From Hymenobacter properus (GTDB lineage: Bacteria > Bacteroidota > Bacteroidia > Cytophagales > Hymenobacteraceae), in the NCBI RefSeq assembly GCF_015694735.1, contig NZ_JADQDP010000001.1, positions 1 to 64,000 on the forward strand: DNA of 64,000 nt, in the 5' to 3' direction. Of this stretch, positions 17,810 to 28,678 are shown piece after piece (position 1 is the first letter of the stretch; each line of letters begins with the position of its first letter). Both the position numbers and the translations under genes were made by a program. Under the pieces are notes generated by a model, which was not told the DNA's origin, did not search any database, and saw only the letters and a program-made list of their open reading frames with translations.

Positions 17810-19384
17810 ATGCAACCAGTCACTGCCCCCCCGGCCGAGCGCCCGCTCGCCGCGGAATCCACCAGCCACCCCACCGGGCTATACCTGCTTTTCGCCACCG
17901 AAATGTGGGAGCGGTTCAGCTACTACGGCATGCGAGCCGTGCTGGTGCTGTTCCTCACCAAGGCCATGATGATGGACAAGGCCTTCGCGTCTAAGTTCTA
18001 CGGCGGCTACACCAGCCTGGTATACCTCACGCCGCTCATCGGGGGCTTTATTTCGGACCGGTACTGGGGCAACCGGCGCTCCATCCTCACGGGTGGCTTG
18101 CTGATGGCAATGGGCCAGTTCACGCTGTTTGCCGCGGCCTCCAACTATGGCGCGGCCGAAACCCACGCCCTCAGCCACTGGCTGCTGTACCTGGGCCTGG
18201 GTGTGATGATTGTGGGCAACGGCTTCTTCAAGCCCAATATTTCGTCGATGGTGGGCTCGCTCTACAGCCCGGCCGACAAGCGCAAGGACGCGGCCTACAC
18301 CATTTTCTACATGGGCATCAACCTGGGCTCGTTCATCGGCAACACCATCACCAGCCTCATCGGCGACACTGGTAACCCGGCCGACTTCCGCTGGGCCTTC
18401 CTGGCCTGCGGCATTGCCATGCTGTTGGGCACGGTCATCTTCAACTGGGGCAAAGGCAAATACCTGCACACGCCCGAGGGCGTGCAGGTGGGCGAAACCC
18501 CCGTGCAGTCGGGTGGCGTGAAGGGCATCTACGCCCTGCTGCCGGTGCTGCTGGCCATCATCCTGGGCATTCTGTGGCTCGATTCGGCCAAGTTCCCGAC
18601 CATTGCGCCGCTGCTGGGCGTGGCCGTGGTGGGCATCGGCTTTATGATTTTCAGCGATAAATCCCTGAGCGGTGCCGACGTGAAGGGCATCATGGTGATT
18701 TTCATCGTGTCGTTCTTCGTGGTGTTCTTCTGGGCCGCCTTCGAACAAGCGCCGGCCTCGCTCACCTTCTTCGCCGATGAGCAAATGAACCGCACCATCT
18801 TTGGCTACACGTTGCCGGCCAGCATTTTCCAGAACCTGAACGCCATCTTCGTGGTGGTGGGCGCGCCCATCATGGCCGCTGTGTGGACGGCCCTGGGCCG
18901 CCGCGGCGCCGAGCCGCCATCACCCCTCAAAATGGCCATTGGCCTGGCCATGCTGGCCGCTGGCTACCTGGTGATGTGCTTCGGCGTGCACAACCTGCAG
19001 CCTGGCGTGAAGGTGAGCATGTTCTTCCTGGTGGCGCTCTACTTCCTGCACTCGGTGGGCGAGCTGTGCTTGTCGCCCATCGGCCTGTCGCTGGTAAACA
19101 AGCTGGCCCCGGCCAAATTCGCTTCGCTGCTGATGGCCGTGTGGTTCCTCGCCAACGCCGCCGCCAACTACCTGGCTGGCTACATGAGCAGCCTCTACCC
19201 CGACCCCAAATCGACGGCCCCCGCGCCCGAGCTGCTGGGCTTCCACATCACCAACCTCTACGATTTCTTCATGGTGTTTGTGGTGTCGGCCGCCGCTGCC
19301 GCAGCCATCCTGTTCCTCATCAGCGGCAAGCTGGCCAAGATGATGGATGCCCGCAACTACCCCACGCCCGCAGCCCAGGCCTAA
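17810..19384 (+). CDS. POT family peptide MFS transporter
   Basis: 524 residues, an inner-membrane proton-coupled importer of di- and tripeptides. The N-terminal family motif ATEMWERFSYYGMRAVLVL contains the ExxER-type residues needed for proton coupling, and the second signature is GNGFFKPNISSMVG near residue 137. About 12-14 membrane helices are evident, ending in a short cytoplasmic tail. ATG 17810 is a good start. A bidirectional terminator follows immediately. Confidence 0.93.
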   Translation: MQPVTAPPAERPLAAESTSHPTGLYLLFATEMWERFSYYGMRAVLVLFLTKAMMMDKAFASKFYGGYTSLVYLTPLIGGFISDRYWGNRRSILTGGLLMAMGQFTLFAAASNYGAAETHALSHWLLYLGLGVMIVGNGFFKPNISSMVGSLYSPADKRKDAAYTIFYMGINLGSFIGNTITSLIGDTGNPADFRWAFLACGIAMLLGTVIFNWGKGKYLHTPEGVQVGETPVQSGGVKGIYALLPVLLAIILGILWLDSAKFPTIAPLLGVAVVGIGFMIFSDKSLSGADVKGIMVIFIVSFFVVFFWAAFEQAPASLTFFADEQMNRTIFGYTLPASIFQNLNAIFVVVGAPIMAAVWTALGRRGAEPPSPLKMAIGLAMLAAGYLVMCFGVHNLQPGVKVSMFFLVALYFLHSVGELCLSPIGLSLVNKLAPAKFASLLMAVWFLANAAANYLAGYMSSLYPDPKSTAPAPELLGFHITNLYDFFMVFVVSAAAAAAILFLISGKLAKMMDARNYPTPAAQA

Positions 19385-19402
19385 GGGAAGGCTAACTATA
19401 AG

Positions 19403-19437
19403 AAAAGCCCCGCCACATAAGTGGCGGGGCTTTTTTG
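19403..19437. terminator. Bidirectional terminator after POT gene
   Basis: The hairpin AAAAGCCCCGCCAC...GTGGCGGGGCTTTTTT is flanked by A and T runs, serving the POT gene and the converging acetyltransferase gene. Confidence 0.9.
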
Positions 19438-19465
19438 TTGCAATGCCAAGGCGTTTGATGAGCTA

Positions 19466-20002
19466 TTAGGCGCGTTCAGCCCAGTGTTCTTTGCTAAGGC
19501 TATAAACGAAGTTGGGTTTGGGAGCTTCGCCGAAATAAGCAATTTCTTCCTCGGCAATCTTCTCCGCACCCAGCCGACCGATGGCAATTTGTGAACGAAC
19601 GTTTTGCCCGCCAATATGGAAGTAAACCCGGTCGACATACTGAAAAATGTAATTCAGCATCAGCGCTTTCACGCCCAGGTTAAACCCCTTTCCCCAATAC
19701 CGGGTGCCGTAGAAAGTGTAGCCGATTAGGATGCTATTATCTGCCTCGTCGTAACCGTAGAAGCGGGTGCTGCCAGCTATTTCATTGGTTGCTTTATCAA
19801 CGATTTTGAAGGCTCCCTGACTTTGCATGGCCCCATCAAAAAAGGTCCGAAACACCTCCTGCCGCCACCGGTCTTTGTTAGGGTGCTGCTCCCATATTTT
19901 CGGGTCGGAAGCGACGGCATACAGGGCCGGGAAGTCACTTTCCTGTAATGGCAATAGCAGCACCTGCTGGTTTTCCAGGCGAGGTTGAATGTTGGGCATC
20001 AT
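19466..20002 (-). CDS. GNAT family N-acetyltransferase
   Basis: About 178 residues, an acetyl-CoA-dependent acetyltransferase of the RimJ/RimL-like group. The opening LLLPLQESDFPALYAVASDP, the central GSTRFYGYDEADNSILIGYTFYGTRYWGKGFNLGVKAL (motif A, CoA binding) and IGRLGAEKI near the end fit that group. ATG 20002 or 19999 is the likely start; the frame is open to 20044. Base composition is more AT-rich than the surroundings. The acceptor substrate is unknown. Confidence 0.82.
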   Translation of the reverse strand: MMPNIQPRLENQQVLLLPLQESDFPALYAVASDPKIWEQHPNKDRWRQEVFRTFFDGAMQSQGAFKIVDKATNEIAGSTRFYGYDEADNSILIGYTFYGTRYWGKGFNLGVKALMLNYIFQYVDRVYFHIGGQNVRSQIAIGRLGAEKIAEEEIAYFGEAPKPNFVYSLSKEHWAERA

Positions 20003-20151
20003 GGGCAGCGTATCGAAGAATGTTTCGCTTTCCAGGCTTACCAAACGAGAAATGCTGTAGTCTCATTAGCCGTCGTGGGAAACCTGTTTTTGCAACCGTA
20101 CAAGCTATAAAAATATTCTGCAATTCGGCGTCCTTGCTTTGATGCAGCATA

Positions 20152-20190
20152 CAAAAAAGCCCCGCCGGCACTGCCAGCGGGGCTTTCATT
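20152..20190 (-). terminator. Terminator of groES-groL
   Basis: On the minus strand the hairpin GAAAGCCCCGCTGG...CCGGCGGGGC ends in TTTTTTGT, 30 nt past the groL stop. Confidence 0.88.
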
Positions 20191-20220
20191 CTTATAGCAC
20201 AGGGCTACAAGCGGCGTGAA

Positions 20221-21921
<1,701 letters not shown>

Positions 21922-21935
21922 CTAAACCAAGCGGC

Positions 21936-22226
21936 TTAGAGCACGGCGAAAATGTCCGACTCGCGCATGATGAGCAGGTCTTCGCCGTCGACGGTGATTT
22001 CGGTGCCGGCGTATTTGCCGTAGAGCACTTGGTCGCCCACTTGCACCTGCGGCTTGATGAGGGTGCCGCTGTCGGCGGTTTTGCCTTCGCCCACGGCCAC
22101 TACTTCGCCACGCTGGGGCTTCTCCTTAGCCGTATCGGGGATGATGATGCCGGATTTGGTTTTCTCCTCGGCGGCGGCAGCGCGTACAATCACGCGGTCG
22201 GCCAGCGGTTTCATGCTAAGTGCCAT
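21936..22226 (-). CDS. groS: Co-chaperonin GroES
   Basis: 96 residues, the heptameric cap of GroEL. Visible are the typical opening [12 protein letters not shown], the mobile loop region [18 protein letters not shown], and the C-terminal [23 protein letters not shown]. No CIRCE operator or sigma-54 site was recognised in the 262-nt gap upstream, which holds the secG terminator. Confidence 0.97.
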   Translation of the reverse strand: MALSMKPLADRVIVRAAAAEEKTKSGIIIPDTAKEKPQRGEVVAVGEGKTADSGTLIKPQVQVGDQVLYGKYAGTEITVDGEDLLIMRESDIFAVL

Positions 22227-22421
22227 TTTGGGTGTGTTTGGATTGAGTTAAGTGGAAATAATCAGTGCCGGCCCCTGCCTCACTTCCCGTGCCAGCTCCG
22301 CCAAACCTGACAAAATAGACAGTATCGGAGCCAACATCGGCCCGAGGTGGCAGTGCCGCCGAAGCAAACCGCCAGACGGAGGCAAAGTTGCCAGAAATCC
22401 GCCAACCTGGCTGTGGCCAAC

Positions 22422-22460
22422 AAAAAAAGCCGGTGTTCCATGAGGAAACACCGGCTTTTG
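22422..22460 (-). terminator. Terminator after secG
   Basis: On the minus strand the hairpin CAAAAGCCGGTGTTTCC...GGAACACCGGC is followed by TTTTTTTG. It separates the secG transcript from groES. Confidence 0.85.
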
Positions 22461-22488
22461 AAAGCGGGAGCGCTTGAAGCGCAGAAAT

Positions 22489-22899
22489 TTATTTAACAGG
22501 GGTGGCAGGAGCTTCGGCCGGAGCAGCCGGGGCCGTGGCAGGCGCTGTGCTTGCGTCACCAGCCGGAGCGGCTGCACCGCTAGGAGCCGGCGCGCCCGGG
22601 GCAGGGGCCGGAGCGGGCAGCTTGGTTTCGAGGGCGCGCTGTTGGTTCACGCTGCGCACGGGGCCGGCCGTGGTGCCGGTGAGCATGTGCGTGCCCAGCG
22701 ACAGCACCACCAGGCCGATGGCGAAGCCCCAGGTCAGTTTTTCCAGCAGGTCGCCGGTGCGTTTCACGCCCATCATGCTGGCCGCGCCGCCGGCGCTGAA
22801 CTGGCTGGAAATGCCACCGCCCTTGGGGTTTTGGGCCAGCACCACGAGGGCCAGCAGGAAGCACACAACAAGAATCAGAACGACGAGGGCGATATACAT
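22489..22899 (-). CDS. secG: Preprotein translocase subunit SecG
   Basis: 136 residues. SecG is an inner-membrane component of the SecYEG channel. Two membrane helices flank the conserved loop NPKGGGISSQFSAGGAASMMG; helix 1 is MYIALVVLILVVCFLLALVVL and helix 2 is KLTWGFAIGLVVLSLGTHML. The C-terminal tail is an Ala-Pro-rich low-complexity extension of about 50 residues, absent from E. coli SecG. ATG 22899 is the family start. It lies 25 nt after the Pro/Ala-rich gene. Confidence 0.93.
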   Translation of the reverse strand: MYIALVVLILVVCFLLALVVLAQNPKGGGISSQFSAGGAASMMGVKRTGDLLEKLTWGFAIGLVVLSLGTHMLTGTTAGPVRSVNQQRALETKLPAPAPAPGAPAPSGAAAPAGDASTAPATAPAAPAEAPATPVK

Positions 22900-22924
22900 G
22901 GAATTAAAAAAGAAGAAAGGCGAA

Positions 22925-24505
22925 CTACGCCGAAGGTTGCAAAGACTGAATTTGGGCCGCAAAGTACGCCATTTTTTCCGGCTGTTTCAACATTAGCTTC
23001 TCATAAATCTCAATGGCTCGGGCAGTTTTGCCCTGCCGCACGAAAATGCGGGCCAGATTTTCGGAAACCAGGTCGGGTTCGGCGCGAGTGCTGCGGGCGC
23101 TGAGGTCGGTTTGGCCCCCGGGGGCGGGCGGCAGCATGGCGGGCCGGGTGAGGCGCGGCTGGCGCTTGAGGAAGTTGTTAATCAGGTCGAGTGAGGAGGG
23201 CAGCGCCGGGGGCAGCGGGCGGTGCGTGGCCCAATGGTCGAGCAGGAGCGGGTCGGGCTCGAAGAAGGTGCCAACGGGCGGTAGTGGGTCGGGGGGGGGC
23301 TCGGCCAGCGGCATTTCGGCGGCTTCCCGTTCGGCCTTGTCGGTCAGCAGATTCATCAGCTGCATGGAGAAGCCCAGGCGGCTGCTTTCGCCCAAGCCGT
23401 AGCCAATGACCTCGTCGCCCGTAAAGGCGGCCGGGGTTAAAGCAGGCTGCGCAGGTGCCGTCCCGGTACCAACCGGCAGAAAATCGGCCACCGGCTCGGG
23501 ACCGGCCAAGCTCAGGGTAACGGCCGCCGCGGCCCATTCGTCTACCAAGCCAGGCAGCTCGTAAGCGGGCGGGGGCGGCGGGGGCTCCGACAGACCGAAT
23601 TCAAAGCGTGCTTCACCGGCTTCGGCCGGCGGGCGGATGGCCGGCGCCTGGGCTGGCAGGTCGGGTTCTTCCGCAGATGACGCTTCCGGCTGCTCTGCTG
23701 GCAGCGGCTCGGCCTGCAGCGCAGCGGGAGGAATATCAGCCCCTTCCTGGTCGACAAGGACGGCCGGAAGTTCAGGTTCGATGACGGGTGCAACTACTTC
23801 AGCTACGGTGGGCTCTTCAGCAGCAGCAGCTACTTCCGGTTCTGGCGCTGCCTCAGTAATCGGCGCTGGTGTTAGTTCCGCTGCGGGCGTCACAACCGTG
23901 ACCTGGGTTTCAGGTTCCGGTGCAGCCTCTACCACTGGGGGTTCGGGGGTTGCGGTTGGTTCCGCAACAGGGGGCAACTCTATGGGCGACGGTGCCGCAA
24001 CCGGCGCCATCAAAGGAGTGGACACAACAACTTCCGGCGCAACAACGGGCGTTGGCGAAGCAGCCGTTTCCACCGTTGCCGCTGCGACTGGGGTAACTTC
24101 GGTTTCTGCGGCAACAGGTGTCACCACTGCAACAGGCGCAGGCATTGCAGCGGGCATGGCTGGTTCCACCGTTACTGATGCTGCCGGCAAGGGTTCCGGA
24201 GCCGGCACGTGCACGTGTGCTGGTTCTTCGGGAGCGATTTCGTGGGCTATTTCAACTGCCGGGGCGGTCGGCTCCACTTCCTCAATCAAGCGGCGCAACA
24301 GGGCGCGGTCGGCGGCGTAGGTGGCGGCGCGGCGCAGGCGCTGGCCGGCCAGCATGGTGCCCTGGTCGTGGGCAGCCTTGGCCAGCAGCAGGTGGGCCGT
24401 TTGGCAGTAGGGGAAGGCTTGGGCCAACTGCTCCAATTCGCGCACTTCCGCCGGACCAAGGGCCGTTGGGCGGGCAAGAACTTGCAGAAGCGTGGCGCGG
24501 GTCAC
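22925..24505 (-). CDS. Pro/Ala/Glu-rich TPR-like protein of unknown function
   Basis: 526 residues. The N-terminal 80 residues form a helical segment (LGPAEVRELEQLAQAFPYCQTAHLLLAKAAHDQG). A long Ala-Pro-Glu-Val low-complexity linker covers about residues 85-330. The C-terminal end has a tetratricopeptide-type motif (LARIFVRQGKTARAIEIYEKLMLKQPEKMAYFAAQI). No signal peptide. It sits between lptE and secG, an order I recall from other Bacteroidota, which suggests a link to export or envelope assembly, but the function is unknown. Confidence 0.75.
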   Translation of the reverse strand: MTRATLLQVLARPTALGPAEVRELEQLAQAFPYCQTAHLLLAKAAHDQGTMLAGQRLRRAATYAADRALLRRLIEEVEPTAPAVEIAHEIAPEEPAHVHVPAPEPLPAASVTVEPAMPAAMPAPVAVVTPVAAETEVTPVAAATVETAASPTPVVAPEVVVSTPLMAPVAAPSPIELPPVAEPTATPEPPVVEAAPEPETQVTVVTPAAELTPAPITEAAPEPEVAAAAEEPTVAEVVAPVIEPELPAVLVDQEGADIPPAALQAEPLPAEQPEASSAEEPDLPAQAPAIRPPAEAGEARFEFGLSEPPPPPPAYELPGLVDEWAAAAVTLSLAGPEPVADFLPVGTGTAPAQPALTPAAFTGDEVIGYGLGESSRLGFSMQLMNLLTDKAEREAAEMPLAEPPPDPLPPVGTFFEPDPLLLDHWATHRPLPPALPSSLDLINNFLKRQPRLTRPAMLPPAPGGQTDLSARSTRAEPDLVSENLARIFVRQGKTARAIEIYEKLMLKQPEKMAYFAAQIQSLQPSA

Positions 24506-24707
24506 GGGTGAAAAAGACTTAAAAAAAGCAGCAGCGAGCGAACAACTTCCTAAACTCCGCGCTATCGACGGAAGAATGGGGCCGCAACATTACGTCAATT
24601 TACGCAAATACCCGCAGGTTTTTTTGCTGCTATTCACGGGCATTGGGTACCCAGCTTGGGCAAGGGCTTCACCAATTGAGCCTTATCAAATGCCTCCTAA
24701 AGGCCCG

Positions 24708-25271
24708 CTACCAGTTGGCCACCGACTTGTTGAAAATATCGGTGATGATTTTGTTCGTCGTGGTGCGCACGGCGTTGGGGTCGTTGTTGATGGTGGCGAT
24801 GTTGCGGTCGGCCGCGTAGTCGTCGAAATTCTGGAATATCTGCTCGAAGCTCTGCTTGTCGTCCTTGGTGTTGGTGAAGCGAATCTTGACCTGAATGGTG
24901 AGGCGGTTGGAGCCGGCCTGGCTCACGCCGTTCACCTGCTGAATAGAGGCCGGCGCAAAGTCATACGCCACAATGTTGCCATCGAACTGCAGGTCGCCGT
25001 CGCGTGGCACCAGCTTCAGGTTGGTGTTGCGCTGGAAGTAGTCCTTTAAATCCTCCGTGAAGCGCTGCGTCAGAAAAGCGGGCCCCGTCGGCGCGTTGTT
25101 CTGAATAGTGGAGATAGAAATGGTGCGCACCGCCGGGTCGATGTTGGTGCCGTTGAAGGAATAAATGCCGCAGCCGGTGAGGAAGCTGCAAGCCACAAGC
25201 CACAAGCTGCAAGCTATGAAGTAGCGCGTCGCTTGCCTCGCCTGGCTGACAGTTTGCGACTTGTAGCTCAT
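24708..25271 (-). CDS. lptE: LptE family outer-membrane lipoprotein
   Basis: About 187 residues with a lipoprotein signal ending FLTGC (Cys34). LptE plugs the LptD barrel that inserts lipopolysaccharide into the outer membrane. The mature part GIYSFNGTNIDPAVRTISI with later FTEDLKDYFQRNTNL fits the Bacteroidota LptE pattern. The signal peptide FIACSLWLVACSFLTGC is largely encoded by inverted repeat arm 25183-25206 and flanking sequence, and ATG 25271 lies in the other arm. The alternative ATG 25307 would overlap the upstream regulator gene by 20 nt. Confidence 0.85.
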   Translation of the reverse strand: MSYKSQTVSQARQATRYFIACSLWLVACSFLTGCGIYSFNGTNIDPAVRTISISTIQNNAPTGPAFLTQRFTEDLKDYFQRNTNLKLVPRDGDLQFDGNIVAYDFAPASIQQVNGVSQAGSNRLTIQVKIRFTNTKDDKQSFEQIFQNFDDYAADRNIATINNDPNAVRTTTNKIITDIFNKSVANW

Positions 25272-25283
25272 GGCTTGCAGCTT
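25183..25283. repeat. Inverted repeat enclosing the lptE signal-peptide region
   Basis: Arms 25183-25206 (AAGCTGCAAGCCACAAGC...) and 25260-25283 match at 21 of 24 positions as inverted copies. The left side also contains an extra internal copy of CAAGCTGCAAGCT. The intervening 53 nt and both arms are translated as the LptE N terminus. Confidence 0.7.
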
Positions 25284-25287
25284 AAAA

Positions 25288-26577
25288 TCAAACTTGTTCC
25301 AGGTCATATTGCTTCAGCTTGCGGTAGAGCGTGCGCTCGGAAATGCCCAAATCGTGAGCGGCGTACTTGCGCTTGTTGTTATGTTTCTTCAGCGCCTTGA
25401 GAATCATTTCCTTCTCCTTCACGTCGAGCGAGAGGGTCTCGTCCTCGGTTTCGTGGGGTATGTCTTCCACCGGCGCTTCGTCGTAACGGGCCACCGGCTC
25501 GGCGTTGTATACGGTGGGAGCAGGAGGTAGAAAATATTCCGAGCCGCCGCTGGCCTCAAACGCGCTGCCGGGGCCGGTATTGCTGAACAGGTGGCTGTTT
25601 TGGCGCAGCAACTCCTGGGCCTCGTGGGGGCGCTGGCCGGTGGCCAGCTCCAGCACCATCTTTTTGAGGTCAGTCATGTCGCGGCGCATGTCGAACAGGA
25701 TTTTGTAGAGCAAGTCGCGCTCCGAGTAGCCAGCGCCCGCACCCTCGGGGGCACCGGGGCCCAGCAGCATGGGCAGCCGGCTGGTTTGGTCTTGCGGCAG
25801 GTAGGGGGCCAGGCGGCGGGCATCCAGCTCCCGGTCGGTTTCCAATACCGAAATCTGCTCGGCGATGTTCTTAAGCTGGCGGATGTTGCCGGGGAAGCGG
25901 AAGCGCGTGAGTGCCTGCACCGCATCGGGCAGCAGCGTGATGGGCCGCGTGCGGTACCGCTCAGCCGAATCGGAAGCAAACTTGCGGAACAGCAGGTAGA
26001 TGTCCTCGCCGCGCTCACGCAGGGGTGGTACCGTAATGGGCACCGTGTTCAGGCGGTAGTACAGGTCTTCGCGGAAGGTGCCAGCCTGCACGCGGTCGAG
26101 CAAATTCACATTAGTGGCAGCCACCACGCGCACGTCGGTTTTCTGCACCTTGCTGCTGCCTACCCGAATGAACTCGCCATTTTCCAGCACGCGCAGCAGG
26201 CGGGCCTGGGTGCCCAGCGGCATTTCGCCAATTTCATCGAGGAAAATGGTGCCGCCGTTGGTCACTTCAAAGTAACCCTTGCGGGCCTCGTTGGCGCCCG
26301 TGAAGGAGCCCTTTTCGTGGCCAAATAGCTCGGAATCGATGGTGCCCTCGGGAATAGCGCCGCAGTTGATGGCGATGAACTGTCCGTGCTTGCGCGGCGA
26401 GAGGGCGTGGATAATCTTGGAAAACGACTCCTTGCCCGACCCGCTTTCGCCGGTGATGAGCACCGTCATGTCAGTCGGCGCGACTTGCGCGGCCACCTGA
26501 ATGGCGTAGTTCAGCGCCGGCGCGTTGCCGATGATGCCGAACCGGAGCTTGATGGATTGGATTTCGGAAGGTGTCAA
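25288..26577 (-). CDS. Sigma-54-dependent Fis family transcriptional activator
   Basis: 429 residues. An AAA+ ATPase that remodels RNA polymerase-sigma-54. The Walker A motif GESGSGKE is at 43-50 and the sigma-54 contact loop is GSFTGA (90-95), a variant of the usual GAFTGA. A Fis-type helix-turn-helix closes the protein (NNKRKYAAHDLGISERTLYRKLKQY). No N-terminal receiver or sensor domain is present. The start is TTG 26577, only 3 nt past the stop of the four-helix-bundle gene; no ATG is available. It is co-oriented with lptE and secG. Confidence 0.92.
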   Translation of the reverse strand: MTPSEIQSIKLRFGIIGNAPALNYAIQVAAQVAPTDMTVLITGESGSGKESFSKIIHALSPRKHGQFIAINCGAIPEGTIDSELFGHEKGSFTGANEARKGYFEVTNGGTIFLDEIGEMPLGTQARLLRVLENGEFIRVGSSKVQKTDVRVVAATNVNLLDRVQAGTFREDLYYRLNTVPITVPPLRERGEDIYLLFRKFASDSAERYRTRPITLLPDAVQALTRFRFPGNIRQLKNIAEQISVLETDRELDARRLAPYLPQDQTSRLPMLLGPGAPEGAGAGYSERDLLYKILFDMRRDMTDLKKMVLELATGQRPHEAQELLRQNSHLFSNTGPGSAFEASGGSEYFLPPAPTVYNAEPVARYDEAPVEDIPHETEDETLSLDVKEKEMILKALKKHNNKRKYAAHDLGISERTLYRKLKQYDLEQV

Positions 26578-26580
26578 AGG

Positions 26581-26611
26581 TTAGTTGTCCGTTGTTAGTT
26601 GTCCGTTGTCA
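26581..26611. repeat. Right flank repeat of the four-helix-bundle cassette
   Basis: TTAGTTGTCCGTTGT is followed by a second TTAGTTGTCCGTTGTCA unit, a near-perfect tandem of 15-16 nt. On the minus strand it encodes the C-terminal NGQLTTDN and stop of the four-helix-bundle protein. It is inversely related to 27022-27053. Confidence 0.75.
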
Positions 26612-27012
26612 GGAAAGTAGTGGAGACTTTCTTCGGTAACTTGAGATACTGGAAGAAGGGAGCGATAGTAACGAATGAACCCTTGCAATAACTTCTTGCA
26701 ATTGGTTACGGCTGATAGCAATTCTTGAAGCTCTGCCTCGGTCAGGTAGGCTAAATCGTTGGCGAGGTAAAGCTGCGTTTCTACTTCGAACAAAGAGCCT
26801 CGCGCCACAAATAGAAACTGCAGGGTGTCTCGGGTATGTTGACGGCCGCAGCCCTCCGCGATGTTTGAAGGAACAGAAACCGCCGCCCGCCGCAATTGAT
26901 TAGTCAGCCCAAACAATTCTTCTTTTGGGAAATGCTGGGTAAGTTCATAAACCCGCTTTGTCAGCTGTCGGCTTTGTAGCCAAACGCTCAACTCGGTATA
27001 TGACCTTTCCAT
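26581..27012 (-). CDS. Four-helix bundle protein (23S rRNA intervening-sequence protein family)
   Basis: 143 residues. The core motif LTNQLRRAAVSVPSNIAEG and the later ARGSLFEVETQLYLANDL are diagnostic of the S23/IVP four-helix-bundle family, whose relatives include the Avd accessory protein of diversity-generating retroelements. The cellular role is unknown; it is not inside an rRNA gene here. ATG 27012 gives the standard N terminus (MERSYTELSVWLQSRQLTKR). The gene is flanked by related inverted repeats and splits miaB from the sigma-54 activator, so it looks like an inserted cassette. Codon use is more AT-rich than that of its neighbours. Confidence 0.88.
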   Translation of the reverse strand: MERSYTELSVWLQSRQLTKRVYELTQHFPKEELFGLTNQLRRAAVSVPSNIAEGCGRQHTRDTLQFLFVARGSLFEVETQLYLANDLAYLTEAELQELLSAVTNCKKLLQGFIRYYRSLLPVSQVTEESLHYFPDNGQLTTDN

Positions 27013-27021
27013 TAGAATAAG

Positions 27022-27049
27022 CTGACAACTGACAACGAGCAACTAACAA

Positions 27050-27053
<4 letters not shown>
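27022..27053. repeat. Left flank repeat of the four-helix-bundle cassette
   Basis: CTGACAACTGACAACGAGC then AACTAACAACTAG is an inverted relative of 26581-26611. The miaB stop codon TAG (27050-27052 on the minus strand) is formed at its outer edge. Confidence 0.75.
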
Positions 27054-28486
<1,433 letters not shown>

Positions 28487-28511
28487 AATTATAGCGCGTT
28501 TCGGCGGAAGG

Positions 28512-28519
28512 CAAAGATA
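28512..28519 (-). promoter_or_regulatory. -7 box of miaB
   Basis: TATCTTTG on the minus strand predicts a start near 28505 and a leader of about 18 nt before ATG 28486. Confidence 0.55.
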
Positions 28520-28578
28520 CACTTTAACCGGGAGAAATGACAGAATGGCAGGAGTTGCAATTGGTTGCATTAACACAA

Positions 28579-28675
28579 ACGTCTGTCATCCTGAGCGCAG
28601 CGAAGGACCTTCTCACGATTGAGTTGCTTGCACTCACGTGAGAAGGTCCTTCGCTGCGCTCAGGATGACAGACGT
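28579..28675. repeat. REP-like palindromic element, copy 2
   Basis: Perfect 38-nt inverted arms (28579-28616 and 28638-28675, ACGTCTGTCATCCTGAGCG...) enclose a 21-nt loop. It lies between the pabB stop and the miaB promoter. Confidence 0.9.
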
Positions 28676-28678
28676 GCT

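Noticed and set aside
22227..22488. CIRCE operator or sigma-54 site before groES
   Set aside because: I looked for the CIRCE inverted repeat and a GG-N10-GC pattern; only loose partial matches were found.
23637..24320. Plus-strand Ser/Gly/Ala/Thr-rich frame
   Set aside because: It is the antisense of the Ala-Pro-Glu-Val linker of the 22925-24505 gene.
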